DNA from: Bifidobacteriaceae bacterium
GTDB lineage: Bacteria; Actinomycetota; Actinomycetes; Actinomycetales; WQXJ01
NCBI GenBank assembly: GCA_031278665.1
Contig: JAITKC010000278.1
Span: 1-8,213 of the forward strand
Reading direction: 5' to 3'
Length of the DNA stretch: 8,213 nt
Positions 1 to 5,996 of the stretch are shown one piece after another. The number at the start of each line of letters is the position of its first letter. Positions within the stretch are counted from its first letter, which is position 1. The notes under the pieces are model-generated. The model did not search any database and was not told the origin of the DNA. It saw nothing but the letters and a program-made list of their open reading frames with translations. A program made the position numbers and the translations under genes.

Positions 1-241
1 CTATCAAGTGGTCGATCCGTTCGTGTTGCCCGAGGCCTGGCAAGACCCGCGCCCCCGAGTGCTGATGCTCGAGGGCATGGCCTATGTCACCGACCCGGCC
101 GCCAAGGCGATCCACATAGTCGATCCGGCGACCGGCGAAATCTGGCGGTCGGGCAGCCTCGGCGTGGTCCCCAATGAGATCGTCGGGGTCACCGGCGAAG
201 GCGCCGGCGAGCACGACCACGAACACGACGAAGACGAATAG
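1..241 (+). CDS. C-terminal end of an exported beta-propeller-like protein, possibly an AztD-type zinc metallochaperone (5' partial)
   Basis: Only about the last 79 residues are visible. The gene enters from the left edge (reading frame from base 2) and stops at TAG 239-241. The visible part has the blade pattern of YncE/WD40-like propellers: MAYVTDPAAKAIHIVDPATGEI, here split as 'AYVTDPAAKAIHIVDP' then 'ATGEIW', followed by 'VPNEIVGVTG'. This strand-turn-strand pattern with a 'VDPATGE' turn is typical of those repeats. The protein ends in a short His/Asp/Glu tail (GEHDHEHDEDE), which would suit binding of a divalent metal such as zinc. Actinobacterial AztD proteins are exported propellers that pass zinc to an ABC-transporter binding protein, and this fragment resembles that kind of protein. 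The AztD assignment is inference. It could be another YncE-like or lipoprotein propeller, because the signal peptide, most blades and the upstream neighbours lie outside the window. Confidence 0.55.
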   Translation, partial: YQVVDPFVLPEAWQDPRPRVLMLEGMAYVTDPAAKAIHIVDPATGEIWRSGSLGVVPNEIVGVTGEGAGEHDHEHDEDE

Positions 242-254
242 CCGTCCGAGAACC

Positions 255-271
255 GCGGGGCCCTGCCCCGC
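255..271 (+). terminator. Short perfect GC hairpin after the propeller gene
   Basis: GCGGGGC (255-261) pairs perfectly with GCCCCGC (265-271) around a 3-nt loop, starting 13 nt after the stop codon of the propeller-like gene. There is no T-tract. The position and compactness fit the U-poor intrinsic terminators often predicted in high-GC actinobacteria. It would act as the terminator of the plus-strand gene. Confidence 0.5.
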
Positions 272-280
272 CATGGGACG

Positions 281-317
281 GCCAGCCGGCCGGTTTCTCC
301 ATTCGCCGGCCGGCGGC
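281..317. terminator. Second stem-loop between convergent genes
   Basis: The left arm at 281-293 (GCCAGCCGGCCGG) pairs with CCGGCCGGCGGC at 306-317 over 12 base pairs, with one bulged A at 284 and a 12-nt loop. It lies between the plus-strand propeller gene and the minus-strand RND gene, so it could serve as a back-up or bidirectional terminator. It lacks a T-tract on either strand. In DNA this GC-rich, a stem of this length is suggestive rather than conclusive. I see no gene in the rest of 242-473. Confidence 0.4.
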
Positions 318-473
318 CCGTCCCCAAGGCGCCCACCAGGCGCACGATGCCGCCGGGTCGCCCCGGCCCGGCCGCCCGCGGCGCCGCGACGGGGCCAGGC
401 AGGACCGGACATAACGTCACAGGTAACGCCTTGACCCGCGCTTGACCGGCGCAGACGGGTCGGTTGGGCCGAG

Positions 474-3400
474 TTAGGCCGGCGCGGCGGCCGGGCCGTC
501 GGCGGCTGCGGGCGGACGGTGGTCGGCATCGGCGTCGGCGTCGAGGGCGGCCTGAAGTTCGGCCCGGCGGGCGGCCATGCGGGCGTCGCGCTTGGCCTCG
601 CGACGGTCGTGGGCGCGGGCCTCGAATCGGTATAGGACCGGCACCACGATCAAGGTCAGCAGCGTCGATGAGACCAGGCCGCCGATCACCACCAGGGCCA
701 GCGGCTTGGACAGGAACCCGCCCTCGCCGGTGATCCCCAGGGCCATCGGCGTCAGCGCGCAGATAGTCGCCAGCGCCGTCATGACGATCGGGCGCAGCCG
801 CTTGCGGGCGCCTTCGACGATCGCCTCGTCCAGGGCGCGTCCGCGCCGGCGGTACTGGTTGATCAGGTCGATCAACACGATCGCGTTCGACACCACGATC
901 CCGACCAGCATCAACAAGCCGATCAGCGAGGCGACGCCGAGCGGCGTGCCAGTTGTCAGCAAGGCGGCCAACGCCCCGGTGGCGGCGAAGGGGATCGAGA
1001 TCAGCAAAATGAACGGCTGAAGCAGCGAGCCGAAGGTCGCCACCATGACGATGAAGACGATCGCGATGGCCAGCACCAGCGCCAGCCCGAGGTCCCCGAA
1101 GGCCTGGCTCTGCTGGGCGGCGACGCCGCCGACCTCGACTGTGACGCCGGCGGGCAGGTCGAGTTCGGACACCGCCTCAGTCAGCCGGCTCGACAATCCG
1201 CCCAAATCCTGGCTCTCGGGGGTGACCGAGATAGTCGCGCTGCGATAGCCGTCCACCCTGGTCAGGGCGGCCGGGACGGTCACCTCCTGAACGCTGGCGA
1301 GTTGCTCCAAAGTGAGCACTCCGGCCGGCGAGGCGCCCAGGGGAAGCGCCCGCAGCTCGGCCAAGGTGGTCGCGCCGGGGCCCAGCGACAGTTTGACGTC
1401 GATCTGGTCCGAGCCGGCGTCGATCGATCCGATGGTGCTGGGCGTCATCAGCCCGGCCACCATTGCCTCGACCGCCGTCTCGGTCATGCCCAGTGCCGCC
1501 GCCGCCACCCGGTCGACGGTGATCTGAACCGCCGGCGTGGCCTCGGCCAGATTATTCGAGACCTCGACCGCGCCGGACACCTGGCGGACGCGCTCGTCGA
1601 CTATTCGGGCCGCCTCGTCGATCGCCTCGGTGTCGGTCCCCTGGACCATCAAATCGACGGTGGTCGAGCCCATCATCGCCGCGGCGCCGCCGACCGAGAC
1701 GCCGGTCGAGGCCGGGCCGCCCAAATCGACGACCGCCCGGCGGATGGCGGATTCGGCGGCGGCCGAGTCGGCATCGGACGCCAAGGTGACCGCGAAAGTG
1801 GCCTGCGGCGAGGTCGAGACCAACCCCATCATGCCGCCGCCGCCAACTGTGGTCTGGACCTGCTCGACTTCCTCCAAGGCGAGCAGGGCCTCCTCGATCC
1901 GCCGGGCGTCGGCGTCCTGGATGTCCAAGGCGGTCGCGGGTTCGAAGGATTCGGTCACGGTGAGCGTGTCCTGGCCCATGTCGCCCAGCAGATTGGTCTC
2001 CATTTGGGGGGTCAGCGCCAATGTGGCGCCCAATAGGGCGGCCGCCGCCGTCAGCGTGATCACCGGATGGGCGAGCGCGCCGCGCAGCGTCGGCAGGTAG
2101 AGACGCTGCCACGGGCCGCGCCGCTCTTTGGCCTCGGCCTCGGCTCGCACGCGGTCGCGGTAGGACTGGTCGACCGCGACCGGCGTCTTGACGAACCAGT
2201 ACGCCAGGACGGGCACAATCGTCAGCGCCACCAGCAGCGACGCCATCAGGGCGATGGCTATGGTGAGGGCGAACGGCCGGAACAACTCGCCGACCATGCC
2301 GCTGACGAAGGCCATCGGGGCGAACACCGCCACGGTGCAGACGGTTGAGGAGGCGATCGCGCCGCCGACCTCTTTGACCGCGCCGATAATCGCCTGGGCC
2401 TTCGGCTCGCCGTAGGTCAGGTGTCGCTTGATGTTTTCGATCACGACAATCGAGTCGTCGACCACCCGGCCGATCGAGATGGTCAGAGCCGACAGCGTCA
2501 GCATATTCAGCGTTTCGCCGGTGACTTGTAGGGTGATGAACGCGACCAGCAGCGACAGCGGGATGGACACGGCGCTGACCAGCGTGGCGCGGACGGACAA
2601 CAGGAAAACCAGGATCACGATGACGGCGAAGAGCAGTCCCAGCAGGCCTTCTTCGGCCAGGCCGGCGACCGACTCCTCGATGAACGGGGCTTGGTCGAAG
2701 GCCACGTCGGCTTTCAGCCCGGCCGCCTCGAGCGCCGCCGCGAGGTCGTCCAACTCGTCGGTGACGGCGTGCGAGATTTCGACTGTGTTGGCGTCGGGGG
2801 TCTTGGTGACGGAGATCGCGATGGCGTCGCGTCCGTCCATTCGGGCGTACGATGACGCCGCCGCCGGTTCCTCGGTGACGCTCGCCACGTCCGCCAGCGT
2901 CACAGGCGCCGCCGGCGCGGCGGGCCCGGCCGCCGCCGGGTCCGGGGCGGTTCCGGCGCCCGCGCCGGTCTGATCCGGGTTCGCGGCCTGCCCGGTTGGG
3001 TCGCCCGAGGACGCCGCGCCGGAACCGGGCCCGGCGGGCGAAGCCGAGCCGGCGGCATCGGCGGCGGTCACCAACGGCAGGGCGGCCAACTCTTCGACCG
3101 ACTTGATCGGGGAGCCGAGTTGGGCCGTCAGCGTGCGGCCCGCGTCCTCGACCGAGCCGGCCGGGAAGGCCAGGCCGTTGGCGCCAAGCACGTCGGCCAC
3201 GGCCGAGGCGGTCACCCCGGCGGCGGCCATCGCCTGGGCGTCGAGGGCGATCGTGATCTGCTGGGGTTCGGCGCCCGAGACGTCGACCGAGCGGACCCCG
3301 GGCAGCTGGGTCAGTTTGGGGACCAGGATTTGATCGACCGTCGCCGCCAGTTCGGCGCGGCCGGCGCCGTCCTCGGCGGCGGCGGAGACGGCTAGTTGGA

Positions 3401-3815
3401 TGACCGGGAAGTCGTCCAGCGAGCCGGTCATGACCTGAGTTTCGGCGTCTTCCGGCAAGGACTGGGCGAGCCGGGTGACGGCGGTCGAGAGCTTTTGGTT
3501 GGCGGCGTCCATGTCAGTGCCGTAGCGGAATGAGACCATCGAGAAGGCGACCGAGTTCATCGACGTCGTGGTCAGCGACTCGATGCCGGAGACCGAGCGG
3601 ATCGCGCCCTCGATCGGCGTGGCCACCTGCTCTTCGATAATCGCCGCGCTGACGCCCGGATAGGTGGCGACCACCGCCGCCATCGGAATCTCGAGCGACG
3701 GTATCAGCTCCTGTTTGAGCGAGCCGAGGCTGAAAACGCCGCCGATCGCGATGGCGATGGTGGCGAGCGCCACAACGGCTCGGTTGCGCAGGGACAGTCT
3801 GGCGAGTCGGAACAC
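474..3815 (-). CDS. RND-superfamily (AcrB/HAE1-like) efflux permease
   Basis: This is a complete 1113-residue RND transporter, close to the usual length of about 1000-1050 plus an insert. It is an inner/cytoplasmic-membrane proton antiporter that exports hydrophobic drugs, surfactants or lipids. TM1 lies at about residues 12-30, followed by the family signature 'KQELIPSLEIP' and 'YPGVSAAIIEEQVATPIE'. TM2-TM6 span about 388-545. The TM4 proton-relay pair is D453-D454 in 'GRVVDDSIVVIENIKRH'. The second half repeats the fold, with TM7 at about 578-600 and TM8-TM12 at about 908-1063. In TM10 the motif reads 'GIVVSNAIVLID', so the position of AcrB Lys940 is Ser976; I recall similar substitutions in Gram-positive RND pumps. 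Residues about 251-303 are an Ala/Gly/Pro/Thr/Ser-rich insert just before 'VTLADVASV'. The C-terminal tail is basic, then Ala/Pro-rich. The GTG start is supported by AGAAGGG (3824-3830, complement) 8 nt upstream. No membrane-fusion or outer-membrane partner is adjacent, as expected in a monoderm. The gene is divergent from a MarR gene that probably represses it. Confidence 0.93.
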   Translation of the reverse strand: MFRLARLSLRNRAVVALATIAIAIGGVFSLGSLKQELIPSLEIPMAAVVATYPGVSAAIIEEQVATPIEGAIRSVSGIESLTTTSMNSVAFSMVSFRYGTDMDAANQKLSTAVTRLAQSLPEDAETQVMTGSLDDFPVIQLAVSAAAEDGAGRAELAATVDQILVPKLTQLPGVRSVDVSGAEPQQITIALDAQAMAAAGVTASAVADVLGANGLAFPAGSVEDAGRTLTAQLGSPIKSVEELAALPLVTAADAAGSASPAGPGSGAASSGDPTGQAANPDQTGAGAGTAPDPAAAGPAAPAAPVTLADVASVTEEPAAASSYARMDGRDAIAISVTKTPDANTVEISHAVTDELDDLAAALEAAGLKADVAFDQAPFIEESVAGLAEEGLLGLLFAVIVILVFLLSVRATLVSAVSIPLSLLVAFITLQVTGETLNMLTLSALTISIGRVVDDSIVVIENIKRHLTYGEPKAQAIIGAVKEVGGAIASSTVCTVAVFAPMAFVSGMVGELFRPFALTIAIALMASLLVALTIVPVLAYWFVKTPVAVDQSYRDRVRAEAEAKERRGPWQRLYLPTLRGALAHPVITLTAAAALLGATLALTPQMETNLLGDMGQDTLTVTESFEPATALDIQDADARRIEEALLALEEVEQVQTTVGGGGMMGLVSTSPQATFAVTLASDADSAAAESAIRRAVVDLGGPASTGVSVGGAAAMMGSTTVDLMVQGTDTEAIDEAARIVDERVRQVSGAVEVSNNLAEATPAVQITVDRVAAAALGMTETAVEAMVAGLMTPSTIGSIDAGSDQIDVKLSLGPGATTLAELRALPLGASPAGVLTLEQLASVQEVTVPAALTRVDGYRSATISVTPESQDLGGLSSRLTEAVSELDLPAGVTVEVGGVAAQQSQAFGDLGLALVLAIAIVFIVMVATFGSLLQPFILLISIPFAATGALAALLTTGTPLGVASLIGLLMLVGIVVSNAIVLIDLINQYRRRGRALDEAIVEGARKRLRPIVMTALATICALTPMALGITGEGGFLSKPLALVVIGGLVSSTLLTLIVVPVLYRFEARAHDRREAKRDARMAARRAELQAALDADADADHRPPAAADGPAAAPA

Positions 3816-3855
3816 CGGGGGAACCCTTCTGTTAAGATGGCGGACAACGCGAATT

Positions 3856-3900
3856 TAGTTAGCCTCGGCCAAATCATAGCAGTACGTGTCAGGCTAACTA
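3856..3900. promoter_or_regulatory. Perfect 10-bp inverted repeat in the RND/MarR divergent region (putative MarR operator)
   Basis: TAGTTAGCCT (3856-3865) is the exact reverse complement of AGGCTAACTA (3891-3900). The arms are separated by 25 nt, so their centres are 35 bp apart. They sit in the only AT-rich stretch of the neighbourhood, between the divergent starts at 3815 and 3946. The left arm would cover the start-point region of the RND promoter and the right arm its -35 region, which suits repression by MarR dimers. Operator identity is inferred from position and symmetry only. Confidence 0.6.
3873..3878 (-). promoter_or_regulatory. Candidate -10 element for the RND gene
   Basis: On the minus strand this reads TATGAT, five of six matches to TATAAT. 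It would place the start point near 3866 and give a leader of about 50 nt before the GTG at 3815, with room for the ribosome-binding site. The -35 region at 17-bp spacing (complement of 3896-3901, ATAGTT) is a poor match and lies inside the right arm of the inverted repeat. That fits a weak or regulated promoter. Confidence 0.4.
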
Positions 3901-3945
3901 TCCTAAAGTGTGTGGAGCGCGTGACAGTCCAGCGGAGGTGATGTC

Positions 3946-4413
3946 GTGAGCGAAGACGCCATACGAGCGCAACGGGCGAGCGAGTTGCGCGAGATCCACG
4001 CCGAACTCCAGCGGGTCGGGCTGCGCTCGAAAATCGCCGCGCAATCCGACTTCGGTTTGACCCCGCAGCAGATCAGGGTGGTCGGTTTGCTGGCCCTGAA
4101 CGGGCCAATGCGGTCCAGCGACCTGGCGGTCTCGCTGGGCGTGGCGCGGGCCACCGTCACCGGTTTGCTCGACCGCCTGGAACAGGCCGGATTGATCGCG
4201 CGGACGGCCGATCCCGACGACGGGCGCAGCCGCCTGGCCGAGGCCACGGCCCGCGGGCGCAAGGCGCTCAGCCAATTGCTCAGCACGATGGCGCCGGAGC
4301 CGGACACGATTGTCCGGCTGTTGACCCTGGAGGAACTCGACTGCCTGGTGACCGGTTTCAAGGCGATGTTGCGCGCGATCAGCGCGCTCGAGGCCGAGCG
4401 GGCCGCCGACTGA
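3946..4413 (+). CDS. MarR-family transcriptional regulator
   Basis: This is a 155-residue winged helix-turn-helix regulator of normal MarR length. An N-terminal helix (about residues 5-35) leads into 'GLTPQQIRVVGLLALNGPMRSSDLA'-type sequence (written here without further residues). The recognition helix follows in 'LGVARATVTGLLDRLEQAGLI' (about 64-84). The wing is 'DPDDGRSRLAEATARG' (about 89-104), with the Asp/Arg tip usual in the family. C-terminal helices (about 106-152) would form the dimer interface. The GTG start is set by GGAGG (3934-3938) 7 nt upstream; the nearby ATG at 3941 is ruled out because it meets TGA after two codons. The gene diverges from the RND pump across a 130-bp region containing an inverted repeat. 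It therefore most likely represses both the pump and itself and releases DNA when a pump substrate binds. The ligand cannot be read from the sequence. Confidence 0.93.
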   Translation: MSEDAIRAQRASELREIHAELQRVGLRSKIAAQSDFGLTPQQIRVVGLLALNGPMRSSDLAVSLGVARATVTGLLDRLEQAGLIARTADPDDGRSRLAEATARGRKALSQLLSTMAPEPDTIVRLLTLEELDCLVTGFKAMLRAISALEAERAAD

Positions 4414-4438
4414 CACCGGCCGGGTCAAACGACTTCGC

Positions 4439-4503
4439 CCCGGCGCCGCCCGTCCGTGATCGACGCCGCCCGCCCGGCGCCGCCCGTCCGTGATCGGCGC
4501 CGC
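4439..4503. repeat. Two-copy tandem repeat, 34-nt period
   Basis: Copies begin at 4439 and 4473. The first 24 nt are identical (start CCCGGCGCCGCCC, end GTCCGTGATCG). They are followed by one A/G difference (4463 against 4497) and six more identical bases, so 30 of 31 aligned bases match before divergence. The repeat lies between the end of the MarR gene and the end of the RHH gene, which are convergent. It is probably a local duplication. GGCGCC palindromes within each copy could give weak hairpins that help termination. No open frame here looks coding. Confidence 0.7.
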
Positions 4504-4540
4504 GAACGGCGGGACCCGGCCTCCGGGGTGGCGGCGGCGG

Positions 4541-4798
4541 TTAGGGAGTTTTGGGCGCCCGGCCGCGGCGCGGCATCGGACCGGGCTGGGACGGCGACCG
4601 GCCGGCGGACTCCAAGGCGCGCCGGAGCAGGAACTCTATTTGGGCGTTGACGGAGCGCAAGTCGTCGGCGGCCCAGCCGGCCACGGCATCGTAAACCGGG
4701 GCGTTCAGACGCAGCAGGACGGCCTTGCGCTCCGGCCGGCCGGCCGGCGCGGGCTGGCCCGGTCCGGGCGCGGCGTCGACCGCGCCGTCGTCGGCCAT
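4541..4798 (-). CDS. Small Arc-like ribbon-helix-helix DNA-binding protein
   Basis: This 85-residue protein has a disordered, Pro/Ala/Gly-rich N-terminus (about 1-21). The strand 'KAVLLRL' (25-31), helix A 'APVYDAVAGWAADDL' (33-47) and helix B 'SVNAQIEFLLRRALESAG' (49-66) form the ribbon-helix-helix pattern of Arc/MetJ-type regulators. The basic tail is rich in Arg and Pro. 'NAQIEFLLRRAL' is the typical second helix of Arc-like proteins that bind DNA as dimers through the paired strands. Its ATG (4796-4798) overlaps the stop codon of the SPFH gene by one base (TGATG), so the two are translationally coupled and presumably made in fixed proportion. No toxin gene is adjacent, so an antitoxin role is not supported. 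It probably regulates its own operon, perhaps through the palindrome at 5762-5777; that is inference. Confidence 0.82.
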   Translation of the reverse strand: MADDGAVDAAPGPGQPAPAGRPERKAVLLRLNAPVYDAVAGWAADDLRSVNAQIEFLLRRALESAGRSPSQPGPMPRRGRAPKTP

Positions 4799-5739
4799 CA
4801 GGTGTATAGGCTCCCGGTGTTGACGACGGGGCTGACCTGCTGGTCGCTGGTCAGAACCACCAGCAGATTGGAGACCATGGCGGCGCGGCGCTCGTCGTCG
4901 AGTTGGACGGTGCCGTCCTCCTCGAGGTGGCGCAGCGCCTGGTTGACCACTGTGACGGCGCCTTCGACAATTTTCTCGCGGGCGGCGATGATCGCGCCGG
5001 CCTGTTGGCGGCGGAGCATCGCCTCGGCGATCTCGGGCGCGTAGGACAGTTTCGAGATGCGCACTTCGACTATGGCGATGCCGGCCACCGCGACCCGGGC
5101 GGCGACCTCGCGGGCCAGTTCGGCCGACACCCGGTCGGCCGAGCCCCGCAATGTGATGGTGGAGTCCGGGCCGTCATAGGGATGATCCATGACCACATGT
5201 CTGAGGGCGGCCTCCGACTGGACGTGGACGAACTTCTTATAATCCTCGACCGCGAAACTGGCCTGGGCCGTCTCCGCGACCTCCCAGACCACGATGGCGG
5301 CGACATGGACGGGGGTGCCGTCGGCGTCGTTGACCTTCAACTCGTTGGTCTCGAAGTTGCGCACGCGGACCGACACGCGGGTGTGCGTTGCGAACGGCAC
5401 GACCAGCCAGAAACCCGGCTGGCGGACGGTGCCGACGTAGGAGCCGAAGAAGAGCAGCACTTTGGTGGTCCCCGGCACCACGATCGTCAGCGAGCACATC
5501 GGGATCGTCGAAACCAGAATGGCCAGGGCGCCGCCGGCGATGGCCAACTCGGAGCGGTCCACGCCCAGGGCGATCAGCGCGATTCCGCCGCCCAACAGGA
5601 CCAAGATGGTGACCAGCCCGATCCATCCCGGCGCGGTTCGGGCCGGCCGCTCGGCGACCGCCGGCGGGGCTTCGGCCGGCGGTTTCGCTCCGGTCGGGCT
5701 TCGGCTTTCGGTGGACGATGCCGTCGGGGTCGTTGACAT
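4798..5739 (-). CDS. SPFH/band-7 (stomatin-prohibitin-like) membrane protein
   Basis: Read from ATG 5739 this is 313 residues. The N-terminal about 37 residues are Pro/Ser/Thr/Ala-rich and likely cytosolic and disordered. Two hydrophobic segments follow (about 39-59 and 65-82). The SPFH domain (about 86-270) includes 'VVPGTTKVLLFFGSYVGTVRQPGF', here abbreviated to its key parts 'VVPGTTKVLLFFG' and 'RQPGFW', plus 'VHVAAIVVWEV' and 'EAALRHVV'. The heptad-like stretch 'PEIAEAMLRRQQAGAI' then 'AREKIVEGAV' (about 235-262) is the usual stomatin C-terminal helix. SPFH proteins oligomerise and organise membrane microdomains or scaffold membrane enzymes; the client here is unknown. No NfeD-type protease gene is adjacent. 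The ATG at 5739 is preferred over an in-frame TTG at 5763. The ATG has a purine-rich GAAAGGCAGG upstream, while the TTG lies within or beside the palindrome. The stop overlaps the RHH gene start. Confidence 0.9.
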   Translation of the reverse strand: MSTTPTASSTESRSPTGAKPPAEAPPAVAERPARTAPGWIGLVTILVLLGGGIALIALGVDRSELAIAGGALAILVSTIPMCSLTIVVPGTTKVLLFFGSYVGTVRQPGFWLVVPFATHTRVSVRVRNFETNELKVNDADGTPVHVAAIVVWEVAETAQASFAVEDYKKFVHVQSEAALRHVVMDHPYDGPDSTITLRGSADRVSAELAREVAARVAVAGIAIVEVRISKLSYAPEIAEAMLRRQQAGAIIAAREKIVEGAVTVVNQALRHLEEDGTVQLDDERRAAMVSNLLVVLTSDQQVSPVVNTGSLYT

Positions 5740-5761
5740 CACAGCCTGCCTTTCGTATAGC

Positions 5762-5777
5762 AAAGTGATATCACTTT
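5762..5777. promoter_or_regulatory. Perfect 16-bp palindrome upstream of the SPFH-RHH operon (putative operator)
   Basis: AAAGTGATATCACTTT is perfectly self-complementary and lies 22-38 nt upstream of the SPFH ATG, in an AT-rich patch within very GC-rich DNA. Its position would let a bound dimer pair block transcription of the operon. The RHH protein encoded downstream is the natural candidate binder, since Arc/MetJ proteins bind short palindromes of this type. A TGCTATAC sequence just downstream on the minus strand (near 5755-5762) resembles an extended -10 but would leave a very short leader, so the promoter itself is uncertain. Confidence 0.7.
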
Positions 5778-5835
5778 ACACCTCGGGCGCTGGTCGCCGT
5801 CAAGCCCCGGGCGCCGCGGCGCGGGAGGGGGAAGC

Positions 5836-5890
5836 GCCACCCAGGGGGCGCCAGCCTGGCGGAAGGCGGCGGCGCCAAGCCCTGGGTGGC
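5836..5890. repeat. Inverted repeat / stem-loop 1 of the intergenic cluster
   Basis: GCCACCCAGGG (5836-5846) pairs perfectly with CCCTGGGTGGC (5880-5890). Directly inside, GGCGCC (5847-5852) pairs with GGCGCC (5871-5876) after a 3-nt bulge (AAG, 5877-5879), giving 17 pairs in all. The interior also contains a small GCC/GGC hairpin. The structure is long for chance, even at this GC content. Confidence 0.65.
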
Positions 5891-5909
5891 GGGCATGGGC
5901 GGGGGGAGC

Positions 5910-5942
5910 GGCGCTGGCCAGCCCCCGACTCTGGCCAGCGCC
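5910..5942. repeat. Inverted repeat / stem-loop 2 of the intergenic cluster
   Basis: GGCGCTGGCCAG (5910-5921) pairs perfectly with CTGGCCAGCGCC (5931-5942) around a 9-nt loop. This is a compact, very stable 12-bp stem without a T-tract. It starts 20 nt after stem-loop 1. Confidence 0.68.
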
Positions 5943-5963
5943 CTGCCTAGGTCCGGCTGCGCG

Positions 5964-5996
5964 GGCTGACGCGCGGGGGCGGGGCGCGGGTCAGCC
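5964..5996. repeat. Inverted repeat / stem-loop 3 of the intergenic cluster
   Basis: GGCTGAC (5964-5970) pairs with GTCAGCC (5990-5996). The adjoining GCGC (5971-5974) pairs with GCGC (5984-5987) across a 2-nt bulge. This stem is weaker than the two before it but continues the same run of hairpins. Confidence 0.5.

Noticed and set aside
1302..2036. A 244-codon plus-strand open frame inside the RND gene
   Set aside because: It is a shadow of the RND coding sequence, with Arg/Gly/Gln-rich composition and no start signal.
3854..3872. Resemblance of the left operator arm to a DtxR/IdeR iron box
   Set aside because: Only about 13 of 19 positions match and the second half-site is missing. The right arm matches even less. 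The 10-bp inverted repeat next to a MarR gene explains the symmetry better.
4439..4503. CRISPR array
   Set aside because: Only two adjacent copies without unique spacers of regular length, and no cas genes in the window.
4903..5736. A 277-codon plus-strand open frame rich in Asp, His and Gly
   Set aside because: It is the reverse-strand shadow of the SPFH gene, and the SPFH reading has a recognisable domain, a start signal and a coupled neighbour.
4541..5739. Toxin-antitoxin interpretation of the RHH gene
   Set aside because: RHH proteins are common antitoxins, but the partner is an SPFH membrane protein, not a toxin family, and no other small gene is coupled to it.
5740..5763. Upstream TTG start (5763) for the SPFH gene adding eight residues
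   Set aside because: The TTG overlaps the palindrome, lacks a ribosome-binding site and adds sequence unlike the disordered N-terminus. The ATG at 5739 has a purine-rich stretch before it.
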